A stretch of DNA of 64,000 bases from Closterium sp. NIES-65 (lineage: Eukaryota > Streptophyta > Zygnematophyceae > Desmidiales > Closteriaceae): assembly GCA_948144175.1 (NCBI GenBank), contig CANXME010000106.1, forward strand, positions 930,001 to 994,000, written 5' to 3'. A model generated the notes under the pieces. The model worked only from the letters and a program-made list of their open reading frames with translations, was not told the origin of the DNA and ran no database searches. Within the stretch, counting starts at the first letter, position 1. Each line of letters starts with the position of its first letter. The position numbers and the translations under genes are program-made. Positions 1-10,137 of the stretch are shown here, one piece after another.

Positions 1-2985
1 TCAGTGACAGCAGTAGCCAGGAGACGCGTGACAGTAGGACTGGCAGCACGAAGAGCGTCCGACTCCGGGTCGGCAAGAGCAGGAAGAGAGGAAGCAGGAG
101 GAGAAGGCAAAGGGGCACGCAGAGGAGCAGTGGACGGACGCAGTGACATCCGGTGCGTGCCAGGGACAGGAGGAGGACGCTGACGCGACCCGCGACCACT
201 AGCGCGCTCAGTACGAACAGGCGACACAGGACGAGACGCAGGCTCACGACGCTCAGTAAGACCTCCAGTCGGACCAGCGTAGGGAGAAGGAGCAGGCAAA
301 GGGGAGGCAGGCTGTAGCTGTGGCTGTGACCGGACAGGCTGCGGACCCTCTAAGGGAGGAGGAGGAGGTGTAAGACCAAGAACCTGCTGCAGGAGCGGAA
401 CAAAGTACGGTCGGGGCCGCGCGGCGACGCTAGAAACAGCAGGAACAGCACCAACAGCCCCGGCAGGAACACCCACTCCAGCAGCACCTCCAGCAGCACC
501 ACCAGAAGCTCCAGAACCTCCAGCCGCAGCACTAGGAGCACTGTCAGTCGTGCCGCCAACGGCAGGCTCAGCGCCAACACCCTCAGCAGGACCAGCTCCA
601 GGAGAACGCTCAGACTCAGCAGCTCCAGCACCCACAGTACGAGCGCCGGCGGGGCGCACAGCAGCAGTACCCTCTGCACCAGCAGCACGCCTCCAGCGCC
701 CGGCAAACCACTCACGCAGCTCCTGTGGGGAGAGTGGCTCTCGGCGAGACGAAGCACCCCCAGGCACAGCACCTCCAGGCTCAGCACCCCTAGACACAGC
801 ACCCCCAGGCTCAGCACCCCCAGGCTCAGCACCCCCAGGCACAGCACCCCCAGGCACAGCACCCCCAGACTTGGCACCTCCAGGCTCAGCACCCCCAGGC
901 ACAGCACCTCCAGGCTCAGCACCCCCAGACTCGGCACCTCCAGGCACAGCTCCCGCAGCAGCACCAGAGTCACCAGTGACCTCGACAGGCTCGACCGCGT
1001 CTACCTGGGACACACCTGAAGGGGCAGGACCCTGAGGGGGGAGGGGGTCTACCGCGGGGGGACCAGGTACCAAGAAGAGCGGGGGCGGGGGGAGGGACGG
1101 AGTGCGGTAGGGGAAGAGGCGGTAGTAGGGTACCGACTCGTCGAACGTGACGTCCTGGGAGGACAGAACACGTCGAGAGGTGGGGTGGTAGAACTGCCAC
1201 CCAGGGGCGTCGGGGGGGAACCCCAGGAAGACGCAGGACAGCTTGTCCGCAGACAGGTCGCGAACAAACGCCCGAGATCCCCAGACTCGGAACGCCGACG
1301 CATCGCCAACCTTCCCAGTCCACAGCAGAGCTGGGGAGGTCTCCGGTCGAGAGACCCTGGGGTGGAGGTTGATCTGGTGCGCAGCGTACCTGACCGCAAA
1401 CGGCCACAGAAAATGGGGAGCAGCCGCATGCATCATGGACGTACGAGCTACGTCCATGACCATGCCAATGCGGCGCTCAGCAATCCCATTCTGCTGCGGT
1501 GAGTCCGGAAGCGTGAAGGTCTGACGGATGCCTCGCGCACGACAGTAGGCACTCAGGAGGCCAGAGGAGAACTCTCCGCCTCTGTCCGAGTGCAGACGCA
1601 AAACAGGGAAGTCAGAGCCAAAGCTCCTCCGAAGCTGGAGACGAGCTGCGCGGATCCAGTCGATCAACACCGCAGTGACCTCACCCTTGCTGCGCAAGGG
1701 GAAGACTGTGGTGTAACGCGAGTAGTCGTCAACCACCAGCAGGAAGTAGCGCTCCTGACCCTGTCCACGGACGCGGGCTGGGCCCCACACATCCATGTGA
1801 AGCGTCTGCAACGGGGCCTCTGTCGGAGGAAACTGGGAGGAGTGAGGGGCAGCACGCTGGCGCCCCTCGACACAGGGGACACAGGTGGGGCCAGGGCCCG
1901 GAGGGAGGGGAGGGAGAGACCGGGGAAGACCAGACACAAGGACTCGTGAGGCCATGCCTCTGAGCCGAAGCAGAGAGGGGTGGCCAAGGCGGTGGTGCCA
2001 GAGGAGGGTCTCGTGAGACAGACGACGGCACGAGCAGGGGGCAGACTCAGGACCAGACCTGGACGCTGCAGCAAACACCTGACCAGACGACGTGACCCTA
2101 CCAGACTCAGCACCTGGAGGAGAAGCAGTGGTCAGAGTGTACAGGCTCGACCCTGGCCGACGTGTAAACGTAGCCAGGTGGCGACCTGTATCCGCCTCCG
2201 TGCAGTGGGTCACCCGCTGACGAGCAGGGGTGAACTGGTGGACACCCGCATCCTGGAGGTCAGCACCACTCACCAAGTTCGTCGAGAACGAGGGGAGGTA
2301 AAGACCAGTCAGGGTGCCAGAGGGGGCCGCCGGACACGGGAGGACAGTGGAGAAGCGAGACAGGACAGGCCCCCCAGAGGGGTCAGCCAGGGACACCGCA
2401 ACCGGCCGACTCAGCGGCGTGAGAGTGGTGTGGTCCCGAAAGAAGGAGCGAGACGCTCCAGAGTCAAGGGTGAAGGTGTGAGAGGCCGAAGCCGACACAG
2501 TACCTGAGAGGGCAGACTCACCAGCACCGGAGAGCACAGACGCACTGGCACCTAGAGCAGCAGCCTCACTAGTACCTGACGCGGCAGTACCAATGCCCGG
2601 GTCGGGCGGGAAACACCGGTAACAGTCATCCTCATCACTACCAATCGCAGCATACATAGCAGAGAGAATAGCATCAAAATCAAGATCATAAATAGCTACA
2701 CCAGCCCTAGACAGCTCTCCCCAGCGGGGGATCTCAGCTGCCTCCGGAAACTGCTGACGCCAGGCGTCAGTCAGGCGGCCAAAGCAGCGGCGGGCAGTGT
2801 GGGCGCCTCCACACCTCTCCCCTGCACGGTCACCGGTGCGGAGAACGTAGGGGCAAGGACCAAGCGCACCACCACGCTGACGCTGCGAGTACCACTCACG
2901 GAGCTGCTGAGGGGCGGGGACGGTGCGAGAGCGCTGCTGCTGCTGTGGCTGCTGTGGACGGTTCGAGGTTCTGACACGATCGCCG
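1..2985 (-). mobile_element. Ty1/copia fragment G, 3' part beyond window
   Basis: Minus-strand internal part of a copia element of the same lineage as A-F. Reading leftward from 2985 it holds the end of gag with the Cys/His motif (about 2985-2620), a protease with the DSGAS motif (about 2480-2430), the integrase with its HHCC and catalytic core (about 2080-1060), and the Pro/Ala/Gly-rich linker before reverse transcriptase (about 1020-1). The rest lies left of the window, so no 3' LTR is seen. The right end abuts a Ty3/gypsy gag piece. It is very similar to copy E at 47-51 kb. It is broken, with several breaks. Confidence 0.85.
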
Positions 2986-3845
2986 CGAAATAAATTTCCA
3001 TCGTCGCGAGCCACCGCCTTACGTCGGATTTTCGATCGCTAGGGTCGAACGATTCCGGCGAGCGAAGTTTCGGAACCTCGAACTGACGCTGCGACTGCTG
3101 CGAAGTCGTTGAAGCAGGAATGTTCATAGTCGAGAGGAGCCGCGTAACGCGCTGCAGTTCGTTTCGCATCTGCTCGTTCTCCAATCGCGACCGTTCAGTC
3201 GTCGCTCGCATCTCCGCTTCCATCTTGGCGATTTGCGCGAAGAGCTTCTGCGTAACGTCGTTGGTCGCCGGCGAACCCATCCTGTTCAAAAACCACGCGA
3301 GGGGGTTAATTCGAAAAGCGCGGACTTGGTACTTACCAGAAATCGGCGTCGAATTGGTCGCCCCCGGCGGTTTTTCGAGGCGATTTTTTCCGCGACCGCT
3401 GCTTAGCCGAGAGTTGTCGAGTGAGAACGGCTCTGATTACAAAGTGTCACAGGATCGAATTCTCAATCGAAACTTGTCACTAAAACTGAATACAAGGCCT
3501 ATTTATACTCGGAAAGTACAAGGATAAACGAGATAAAACGAACCTTCGGGAACACACCCTTCCCGATACTACAATCACAAGTGCGCATAAGCACGCAAGT
3601 CTATTGGCACTTGGGATTACGCCCAAATTACACCGTATACACCACTGTCGGCGCTGTCGGTGCCGTATAATAGGTATGTCGGTGGGAAAAGTAGGAAATA
3701 AGAGAAATAAATAGAAGGCTCTAGAAAATAGAATAGTAGGCCGATTGAGATGAGATAAAGACCAAAATAAAGAGGAGAAAAGGGAGAATAGGATAACAGA
3801 AAAATATAATAGTGAGAAAATATTATAACGGGGACGTCCTCTCAC
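2986..3845 (-). mobile_element. Ty3/gypsy-1 fragment: 5' LTR, leader and start of gag
   Basis: Minus-strand 5' end of a gypsy-type element. The LTR is 3445-3845. It is followed by a primer-site-like stretch resembling initiator tRNA-Met complement (TTGTAATCAGAG), a leader, and the first ~100 residues of Gag (about 3289-2986). That Gag has a coiled-coil Glu/Gln/Arg-rich start and then the motif VPKLRSPESFDP, as in Ty3 Gag proteins. It differs from the gypsy element at 12.6-46.4 kb, so it is a separate family. Both ends abut copia sequence. Only the 5' end is present, so it is a broken fossil. Confidence 0.75.
3445..3845 (-). repeat. LTR of Ty3/gypsy-1
   Basis: On the minus strand it begins TGTGAGAGGACG and ends CTGTGACA, about 401 bp. 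A TATAAATAGG box lies about 50 bp inside the 3' end, consistent with a U3-R-U5 layout. No second copy of this LTR is seen in the window. Confidence 0.65.
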
Positions 3846-5299
3846 ACTCATCACTAATAGTCACAGAATACATGGCAGACAGAATAGCATCAAAATCAAG
3901 TTCATAGAGGGCAACTCCCGCCCTAGACAGCTCGCCCCAGCGAGGGTTCTCGGTGGCCTCAGGGAACTGGTGACGCCACGCGTCCGTCAGACGGCCAAAG
4001 CAGCGTTGGGTGGGGTGCGCACCCCCACACTGCTCACCCGCACGGTCACCGGTGCGCAGGACGTAGGTGCACGGACCAAAACCCCCACCCCGCTGGCGTG
4101 CAGTGTACCACTCACGGAGCTGCTGAGGGGACAGGGTCTCACGACCACGCTGCTGCTGCTGGCGCGGACCACCACCGGAGCCACTCCTCTGCGTAGACCC
4201 GCGACCAGCTCCACCGCCACCTCCGCCGCCTCCGCCGCCTCCGCCGCCTCAGCCACCACCGCCGCCTCCACCACCACCGCCGTCTCCGCTACCACCGCCT
4301 CCTCCGCTCCCTCCGCCACCGCCGCCGCCTCCGCCCCCACTGCTGCCACCAGTACCCCCACCCCTTCCACCACTCCCTCCACCACCCCCACTCCCTCCAA
4401 CGCCTCCACCGCCACCTCCACCGCCCCCGCCAGCTCCTCCAACGCCCTTGCCCCCCTTGCCCCTGCCTGTGTGGCGCTTCCCTGAAGGGGCAGATGCAGC
4501 GCCGACCGACTCAAAACCAACGAGGTCGGCCGCAGCAGTAGAAGCGACAGAGGGCAAGAGGGGGGAGGGAGAACACCCCTCAAAGACAAGGGTGCGGGGG
4601 TCACCACGAGAAGCTCCTACAGCGACTATTCTCTTCTCCGCCGCTAGGAGGGACTTCTCGAGGAGGTCAATGGTGAGAGTGGTGGGGCACACTGCGAGGA
4701 AGTGGTCCCTGACCACTCTTAGGGAGTCAAGGAGTCGGGTGACTATGAAGTAGAGGTTGATGTACATGGGGGGGGGGTTCTTGGCGCAGAAGTCAGCAGG
4801 AAGCGCAGCGCGGTAGAGAGTGTCACTAGTGCGGAGGTGCGTAATGAGGTCAGCTACTCTGGGAAAGGCAGCAAGGTCAGGGAAGAGGTACGGCAGCATG
4901 AGACGGCTCAGTGCAGCAGTGGTAGGGGAGGAGTAGCATGCAACTACAGCGTCGTACAAGGTCTGAGCACTCTTGTACTGACTAAAGTGTGCACGCTCGG
5001 AGGTAGGGAGGTGGCGACGCACAGCAAGACGTGCAGCAGCGTCGCGCGTGGCCCACTGGGAACGAACAGTGGCGTCAGCATCAGCAGCAGGGGCAGGGGA
5101 AGCGCCAGAGGTAAGGTCAAAGAGAGAGAGGCCGTCTGCCCTATCGCACTTTAAGAACAGCTGCAGGTCATCTACCCAGACCTCAGAGTCAATGGCCCGA
5201 CCCTCAGCGTCAAAAGCGAGGACACTAGGGGTAGCCATGACAACAGTAGACTAGCAGTGCAGACAGTAGGGTGAGGGCAGTGCAGTGAAAGAGGAGTTG

Positions 5300-6060
5300 T
5301 GCTCACCAGACTGGGCAGCTCGGAAGTAGGGCGGCTCGGCTACTAGGCGGCTCGGCGGCTCGGCTGTAGGGCGGCTCGGCTGCTGGGCGGCTCGGCTGCT
5401 GGGCGGCTCGGCGGCTCGGGTGTAGGGCGGCTCGGCTGCTGGGCGGCTCGGCGGCTCGGCTGCAAGGCGGCTCGGCTGCTGGGCGGCTCGGCGGCTCGGC
5501 TGCTGGGCGGCTCGGCAGCTCGGTTGTCCGGCTGCTCCGGTGCCCGGGCGGCTCGGCGGTGCTGCTGCAGGGCGGCGCGGCGGTCGGCTGCTCGGCTAGG
5601 TGGGATGGGTCGGGCAGTCGTGGTGGCGGGCGGCGCTGCAGCAGGTGAGAGGCGACGAGGCCGCAGGAGAAGGTGGCGAGGCCGCAGGTGAGGGCGGCGA
5701 GGCCGCAGCAGAGACGGGCGGCGAGGCCGCAACAGAGATGGGCGGCGGCGGGCCGCTAGTAGGGCGGTGATGGGGCCGCAGGGAGAAGGGCGGCAACGGG
5801 CCGCCTTAGGGCGGCGGCGGGCCGCTGCGGAAAGGGCGGCGACGGGCGGCCTTAGGGCGGCGGCGGGCCGCTTCGGAAAGGGCGGCGACGGGCGGCCTTA
5901 GGGCGGCGGCGGGCCGCTACGGAAAGGGCGGCGACGGGCGGCGGCTAGGGCGGCGCTAGGGCGACAGGCCGCTAGGGCGACGGGCCGCTAAGGGCCGTTA
6001 GGGCGACGGGCCACTAGGGCGAAGGGCCGCTAGGGCGACGGGCCGCTAAGGGCGACGGGT
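5300..6060 (-). repeat. GC-rich repeat leader of copia H
   Basis: The leader between primer site and gag is almost entirely short GC-rich units (GGCGGCTCGGCTGCTGG and GGCGGCGACGGGCCGCTA types). Long open frames here are by-products of composition and not genes. The same kind of leader occurs in copies A-D with different unit order. Confidence 0.75.
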
Positions 6061-6170
6061 CGCTAGGGTAGGCTCGCTTCGGGCAGGGGGCAGGACGCGC
6101 CCCGGGCAGAAAAAAACAAAAGTTGGTGGGCCCTAGGAACACTTCCCACGAGGGAACCTGCTCGATACCA

Positions 6171-6302
6171 TGAGAAAGTATGAACGAGAATGAATGAACT
6201 ATGAATGAACTGGGTACAAGTACTAACCCTAATTGGGTTGTAACCCCTATGGGATACCCCACTATAGCCTACACAAAAGTATAAGCTATATATGTTCTGA
6301 CA
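6171..6302 (-). repeat. 5' LTR of copia H
   Basis: 132 bp. On the minus strand it runs from TGTCAGAACATATATAGC to ACTTTCTCA. It contains the block AGGCTATAGTGGGGTA shared by all copia LTRs in this window. The primer-binding site follows directly. Confidence 0.85.
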
Positions 6303-6660
6303 GGTTCTTGGGCTCGACGGCCGTGTAAGTGTAGTGACAGACGTGTGTAGGCCGAGAAGCTGTAGGCCAGACACATTGGTGGTGTCAATTGTGGTGACTT
6401 CTACCACATCATCGTCATCACTTTCGTGAGCAGTTGCGGAAGTGCTGGGCTCGATTTGACGGCGCGATGGTCCTAGTGTGGGGGTGTTGTCGTCATCATC
6501 GTCATCGTCGTCGTCGCGCGGGCGAGGCGGAACGTCGGAATGTTCGTCGGTGGGGTCGCGGTCGAGCGCTGCTGCTGCTGCCTCGTCCTCGGGAATTGCA
6601 AAGCTGCGACCGTTGTTGGCATAGGCGCGTGCGACGTTGCGATGCTAGAAAGATAGTTTG
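6303..6660 (-). mobile_element. Possible copia pol linker remnant
   Basis: Read on the minus strand, this stretch has an acidic Asp-rich run followed by Ser/Thr/Pro-rich sequence, typical of the region between integrase and reverse transcriptase in copia polyproteins. No catalytic domain is present. It may be part of the host copy into which H inserted. It could equally be an unrelated acidic coding exon. Confidence 0.3.
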
Positions 6661-6688
6661 ACAAACACCTGTACCAGTAGCGCGTTAA

Positions 6689-7071
6689 AGCTTGCGCCTC
6701 ATATTTCTGCTATCCAACCAAGTGTTAAACGTTGGAATTTGGTAACAGAAAAGTTTGTCGCAAAGCACACCAAAGCAAGGGGTGGTTTGGGAAAGTTGGT
6801 TGTCGCACACTTCCCATGCACACCAAGCGTTTACAACTTCCAAACATAGGAGACTCTGAAACTCAACGTTGAGAGAAGGGGGGACCGAACCTGTCCCCCT
6901 TGGCTCGTTTTTCACCCAAACCAACCCACCCTGGTTTGTTTTGGCCTCGACTATTTTGGTAGTTCGCTGTGATTTTTTCGCCCACTCGTTAAATATTTCG
7001 TTTTCGTTACCCTATCACAGTCGGGCAAACCCAACCAAGTATTAAACGGTTGGAAATATGAGATGCGAGCT
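6689..7071. mobile_element. MITE-like element with TTAA flanks
   Basis: A 383-bp stretch bounded by TTAA on both sides (6685-6688 and 7072-7075). Its ends are inverted repeats: left AGCTTGCGCCTCATATTTC, right complement AGCTCGCATCTCATATTTC, 16 of 19 matching. Just inside each end is a second palindromic block of the type CCAACCAAGTGTTAAACG. There is no coding capacity. TTAA flanks suggest piggyBac-type or Harbinger-type mobilisation; the family is not identified. Confidence 0.55.
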
Positions 7072-7075
7072 TTAA

Positions 7076-7608
7076 GCTCGCGGCAGCTCGAGAGTCACTC
7101 GAAGGTCAACAGTCGCAGGTGGTCAACGGTTGCGATGGTTGACCGCCCAGTAACTATATTTGGAGGTTACATGATGCAACATGGTACCAGTCAAGAAGAA
7201 CAATAGTCGCGGTTACTATAGCAATGCAATACAGTTAATAAGGGAATGTACCCCTTATAGTAAATAGCTAGCTATGTTGCTATATATATCCTTCATCTTG
7301 TTCTCTTTCAACTATTACTAACAAGGTCATTATAAGACTTCATTTTCTTCTCACAACTTAGCAAGCCTTATCCTATCCACTACGGTTCCCGGTTATATCA
7401 ACAATTCCACCAACTCTGAGAGCATCAACCCTATACACCGCACGACTTGTCATTTGATAGGGGTTTATATTATTTTAAGGCGACGACATTAACATTACTT
7501 GTATAACAACGACGTCAACCTTCTGAAACATGAACATTCTGGCAATAATGTTTTGAGTTGCTTACGTTATCCCAAGAATTTTGTTTCGCGAATGAAAACG
7601 TCAGCCTT
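7076..7608. other. AT-rich stretch without a recognised gene
   Basis: About 530 bp, much more AT-rich than its neighbours, with a TATATATATCC run near 7280. It has TATA-plus-leader character and might be an old LTR, but no matching second copy, primer site or target duplication is seen. Confidence 0.4.
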
Positions 7609-7923
7609 TTAGAACAAGTATAAAATGGTTTTTAAACATTGATGTTTCCTCGTTACTATATCGGAAAACCAGTCACAAAGAGCCGTCCTTTGCGCGAAAC
7701 CTCCTACAGCGCGTAGTTTTCCATCCATCACAACCTCCTCTTGTTGACAACCACCATTCCATCCCAGGCTCTGGCGGAGGCAGCAGTCGAGTCGCCAGAC
7801 AGGACTAGAAATAAGTGTTGGGCGGCGATAAGTTGGGCGTTCAGCGTGTGAGTCGCGAACCGCGATGTCAGAGGCGGCGCCGGCCGCTGCTTCCGATCCG
7901 CCCACCTCCATCGCCTCTCCCAC
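7609..7923 (-). CDS. Hypothetical 104-residue open frame
   Basis: It starts MGEAMEVGGSEAAAGAAS and is Ala/Gly-rich at first, then mixed. No family is recognised. The frame could be a first exon of a minus-strand gene, since an Ala/Gly-rich start is common in GC-rich algal proteins, but no convincing downstream exon is seen. The region upstream holds a short tandem repeat, which is unlike a conserved promoter. It may well be non-coding. Confidence 0.2.
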   Translation of the reverse strand: MGEAMEVGGSEAAAGAASDIAVRDSHAERPTYRRPTLISSPVWRLDCCLRQSLGWNGGCQQEEVVMDGKLRAVGGFAQRTALCDWFSDIVTRKHQCLKTILYLF

Positions 7924-7967
7924 CTCGCTTCCGTGAGTTCTCTTCTCAGACGAAGGCCAGTGTGACT

Positions 7968-8035
7968 GACCGTTGACTGACGATTGACGGACGGTTGACT
8001 GACGCTTGACCGACGGTTGAGTGACGGCTGATAGA
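7968..8035. repeat. Short tandem repeat, TTGACTGACGG type
   Basis: Roughly five imperfect copies of a 13-15 bp unit of the form GTTGACTGACG or GTTGAGTGACG. No coding or regulatory role can be assigned. Confidence 0.7.
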
Positions 8036-8090
8036 GGCTGTAATGACGGTTTGCTTCGCGATCCACTGCGAACAGCAGAATCTTATGATC

Positions 8091-8217
8091 AGCGCACGAT
8101 CGTGCGTTGTGATATATCCCGCAACTACTAGTTCCTAGTTCAACTTTTGAGTCGACTCAAAAGTCAACACGATCGGGCGCTGCGATGTAGCCTCCGACTA
8201 GTTCCTAGTTCAATTCA
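8091..8217. repeat. ~50-bp direct repeat enclosing a perfect palindrome
   Basis: Two copies of a ~50-bp unit (8091-8142 and 8168-8217) share CACGATCG and ACTAGTTCCTAGTTCAA. Between them, at 8143-8164, lies a perfect 22-bp palindrome with core TTTTGAGTCGACTCAAAA. The core resembles the GAGACGTCTC palindromes at 8690, 57840 and 58010. Confidence 0.7.
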
Positions 8218-8224
8218 AGGAAGA

Positions 8225-8640
8225 GCCCGTTTTCTCCGGCCTTACCGTGTCCCCGCCCCGTCACCCCTTCACCCCGCCATCTCGATCCCTCGTCCCCTCA
8301 TCCTCCGATCCCCCCCATCTCCCGATCCCCCCCATCTCCCCATCCCCCCATCATGCCCCCCCCCTCATCGCGTGCGCCATCAGGGCGGAGGCGATTCGCC
8401 CCGCGCGCCGATTCTCCAAGGCGCCCGACTTCTGGCTGCTCACGCCGCTCCTCTATGCACCGCTCCTACCCCTCAGTACCGATCTCCATCCCTCACTGCC
8501 CCCCTCTCGCATCTATCCCCGTGCTTCCCTCTCACTCCTCGTCGACGCACCATTACTATTACTGCTTACTAGTGTCGTTCAATCAGCCCCTCCCCCCATG
8601 CCCTCGCCCCCTCTCACCTCGCTTTACTGCTGGCCCATCG
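8225..8640. other. Pyrimidine-rich stretch, no supported gene
   Basis: C/T-rich sequence with CCCCATCTCCCGATC repeats near 8300-8350. The open frames here are rich in Pro, Ser and His in every frame and show no family similarity, so they are treated as compositional. Confidence 0.5.
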
Positions 8641-8745
8641 CCCCCTTTCGTCATGCTGATTGAAGGGCCACGTGAAATGAGTGCGTTTTTGAGACGTCTC
8701 AAAAACACACTCATTTCGCGTGGCCCCCTTTCGTCATGCTGATTG
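8640..8745. repeat. 62-bp hairpin bounded by 23-bp direct repeats
   Basis: 8665-8726 is an inverted repeat with 29 of 31 arm positions paired, centred on GAGACGTCTC. It is bounded by an exact 23-bp direct repeat (8640-8662 and 8723-8745, beginning GCCCCCTTTCGTCATG). The last few bases of the hairpin overlap the right repeat. It looks like a small fold-back insertion or a replication-slip product. Confidence 0.75.
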
Positions 8746-8938
8746 CTCTTTTGCATCCGGTGGAACCTCATATCGCCCGCGTACGGCTCTTTGCTCCCCA
8801 TTGGTCAGGGTCTGACCGTCTCCCCTCCTATGTCTGCAGTTCCTCCTCCCTCTCTCCCACCGTATCCCATCCCTCTGCACTCCCATGCCATCCCTCACCT
8901 ACCCATGCCGCCCTGCCCGCCCTGTCCGTCCTGCCAGT

Positions 8939-9392
8939 CCGCATATCGCTGCGCCACAAGCCGCAGCTGAGGGATCGCCTCTTTGCCGCTGCCGTAGGGG
9001 GAGCGTTCATGCACGGCGCGTGGTTGAGGTGAGTGAGTGTTGCGTCCTGCACGTGCTGGCTGGCATTGGCTGGATGTGAGTGTGTGTCGTGCCTGAGGTT
9101 GGTGCTATGAAGTGGCAATTGCTACAAACAACCCTGCCGCTCTCACTCTTCACCTCCCAGCACCTCGCCCTTCCCCTGTATCGGCACTCTCCATGCATGC
9201 AGGGCGATCAGTCTTGCTCCTATTTTCCCATGTTTCGCCTCTGCTGCTCATGCGTCCTCCGTGCACCTCTCACCTGCCCCTCCGCTTCCCCTGTCCTCCT
9301 CCCAACCCCGACCGACACTCCTTTCCTGGCTGGCAGCCATCGCTTCTACAACGCGGAGAGCTACACTCAAGCACACAACAGATAGCCACTCG
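8939..9392 (+). CDS. Candidate two-exon host gene end, unknown product
   Basis: 8939-9030 reads as an exon: a CAG acceptor (CTGCCAG) at its start, an in-frame segment containing KPQLRDRLFAAAVGGAFMHG, and a strong donor AG|GTGAGTG. A second exon begins at about 9344 after GGCTGGCAG; the phase fits and it reads SHRFYNAESYTQAHNR and then a stop. Upstream exons are not found. The AAAVGGAFMHGAWL stretch could be one short membrane segment. No family is recognised and the exon calls rest only on splice sites and composition. Confidence 0.3.
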
Positions 9393-9595
9393 TGCACCCG
9401 CCTCTGGCAACCGCCCCTGCAATGCAACCACGCCCTGCTCCCTCCTGCACGCCATCTGCCTGAACCAGTGCTGCACTGCAGATTGAGGTCTTGTGACTCG
9501 TGACTCTCTCGCCCTTGGCGGTCACCCATTGTAGCTACCGTGGTGTGCTCTGCTCTTCTGGAGGGACACAACGCAGCCTAAGCTGTTGCTGCAGT

Positions 9596-9671
9596 GATGA
9601 ATGCCGTGTCGCGCATCGGTATTACCAATAAGCCTATGCCTGGTTGGCAGCAGTTCCAGCAGATACCGTAG
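9596..9671 (+). CDS. Candidate terminal exon, unknown product
   Basis: After TTGCTGCAG the frame reads MNAVSRIGITNKPMPGWQQF and stops at a TAG a few codons later. It could be the 3' exon of a plus-strand host gene or a small separate coding piece. No domain is recognised. Confidence 0.2.
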
Positions 9672-10137
9672 CACAGAGACCCGTTATTTCTATAATAATA
9701 CAGCAATCAATTACCGTACCAGCCAGCACGGTTCGCGAATTGCAATGGCTCATTGCACCTGCAGCACAGGAGGTGGTGCAAAATCTGCCAGGGAGTAACG
9801 GAAGCGGTGAGGTGCGCTGAGAGGCAGCAGCGGTTCATGCACACAGAAGCAGAAGAGCCGGCAAGCTTATTGTGCCAGCTGGTGGAGAAAGGTAACTGAC
9901 CGCCTACAAACAAACATGGGGATGCACTGAACCCAAGGGATAACTCGGACGGCCATGCTGAATCATGCAATTTGGTGTCATACATCTTTTAGGAATACCT
10001 ACTTCGGGATGGCAAAAAGACGTTGGGATGTTAACAGGGCATGGGGATGATACCAACACGAGGGAGGTGGTGGATGGCAATGAGGGGAGGGACTGCCAAT
10101 AAGGCTGGCCGGCAGGCTGACAGTTCACTTGTACGTA
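9672..10137. other. Intergenic, nothing recognised
   Basis: No conserved coding segment, RNA gene or long repeat is evident on either strand. It leads directly into the TA-flanked transposon. Confidence 0.4.

Larger units (their letters stand above)
3846..6302 (-). mobile_element. Ty1/copia fragment H: 5' LTR, leader and gag
   Basis: Minus-strand 5' part of a copia element: LTR 6171-6302, primer-binding site 6161-6170 (TGGTATCGAG), a GC-rich leader of short repeats (about 6060-5300), and gag starting near 5236 (MATPSVLAFDAEGRAI) down to 3846. Gag has the conserved copia N-terminal domain, then a long Gly-rich tract (about 4440-4200) and the atypical Cys/His motif. The left end abuts the gypsy-1 LTR. 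About 340 bp of gag is also present in fragment G, so G and H are not simply the two halves of one interrupted copy. It is broken, with about two to three breaks. Confidence 0.85.

Noticed and set aside
2986-3845. gypsy-1 as a solo LTR left in one copia copy
   Set aside because: It includes leader and gag beyond the LTR, and the flanking copia pieces overlap by ~340 bp where a 5-bp duplication would be expected.
7072-7600. A second copia LTR
   Set aside because: TATA-like and leader-like character only; no matching partner, primer site or target duplication.
8147-8663. Pro/Ser-rich frames of ~140 residues
   Set aside because: Pyrimidine-rich sequence opens all three frames; no domain or splice evidence supports them.
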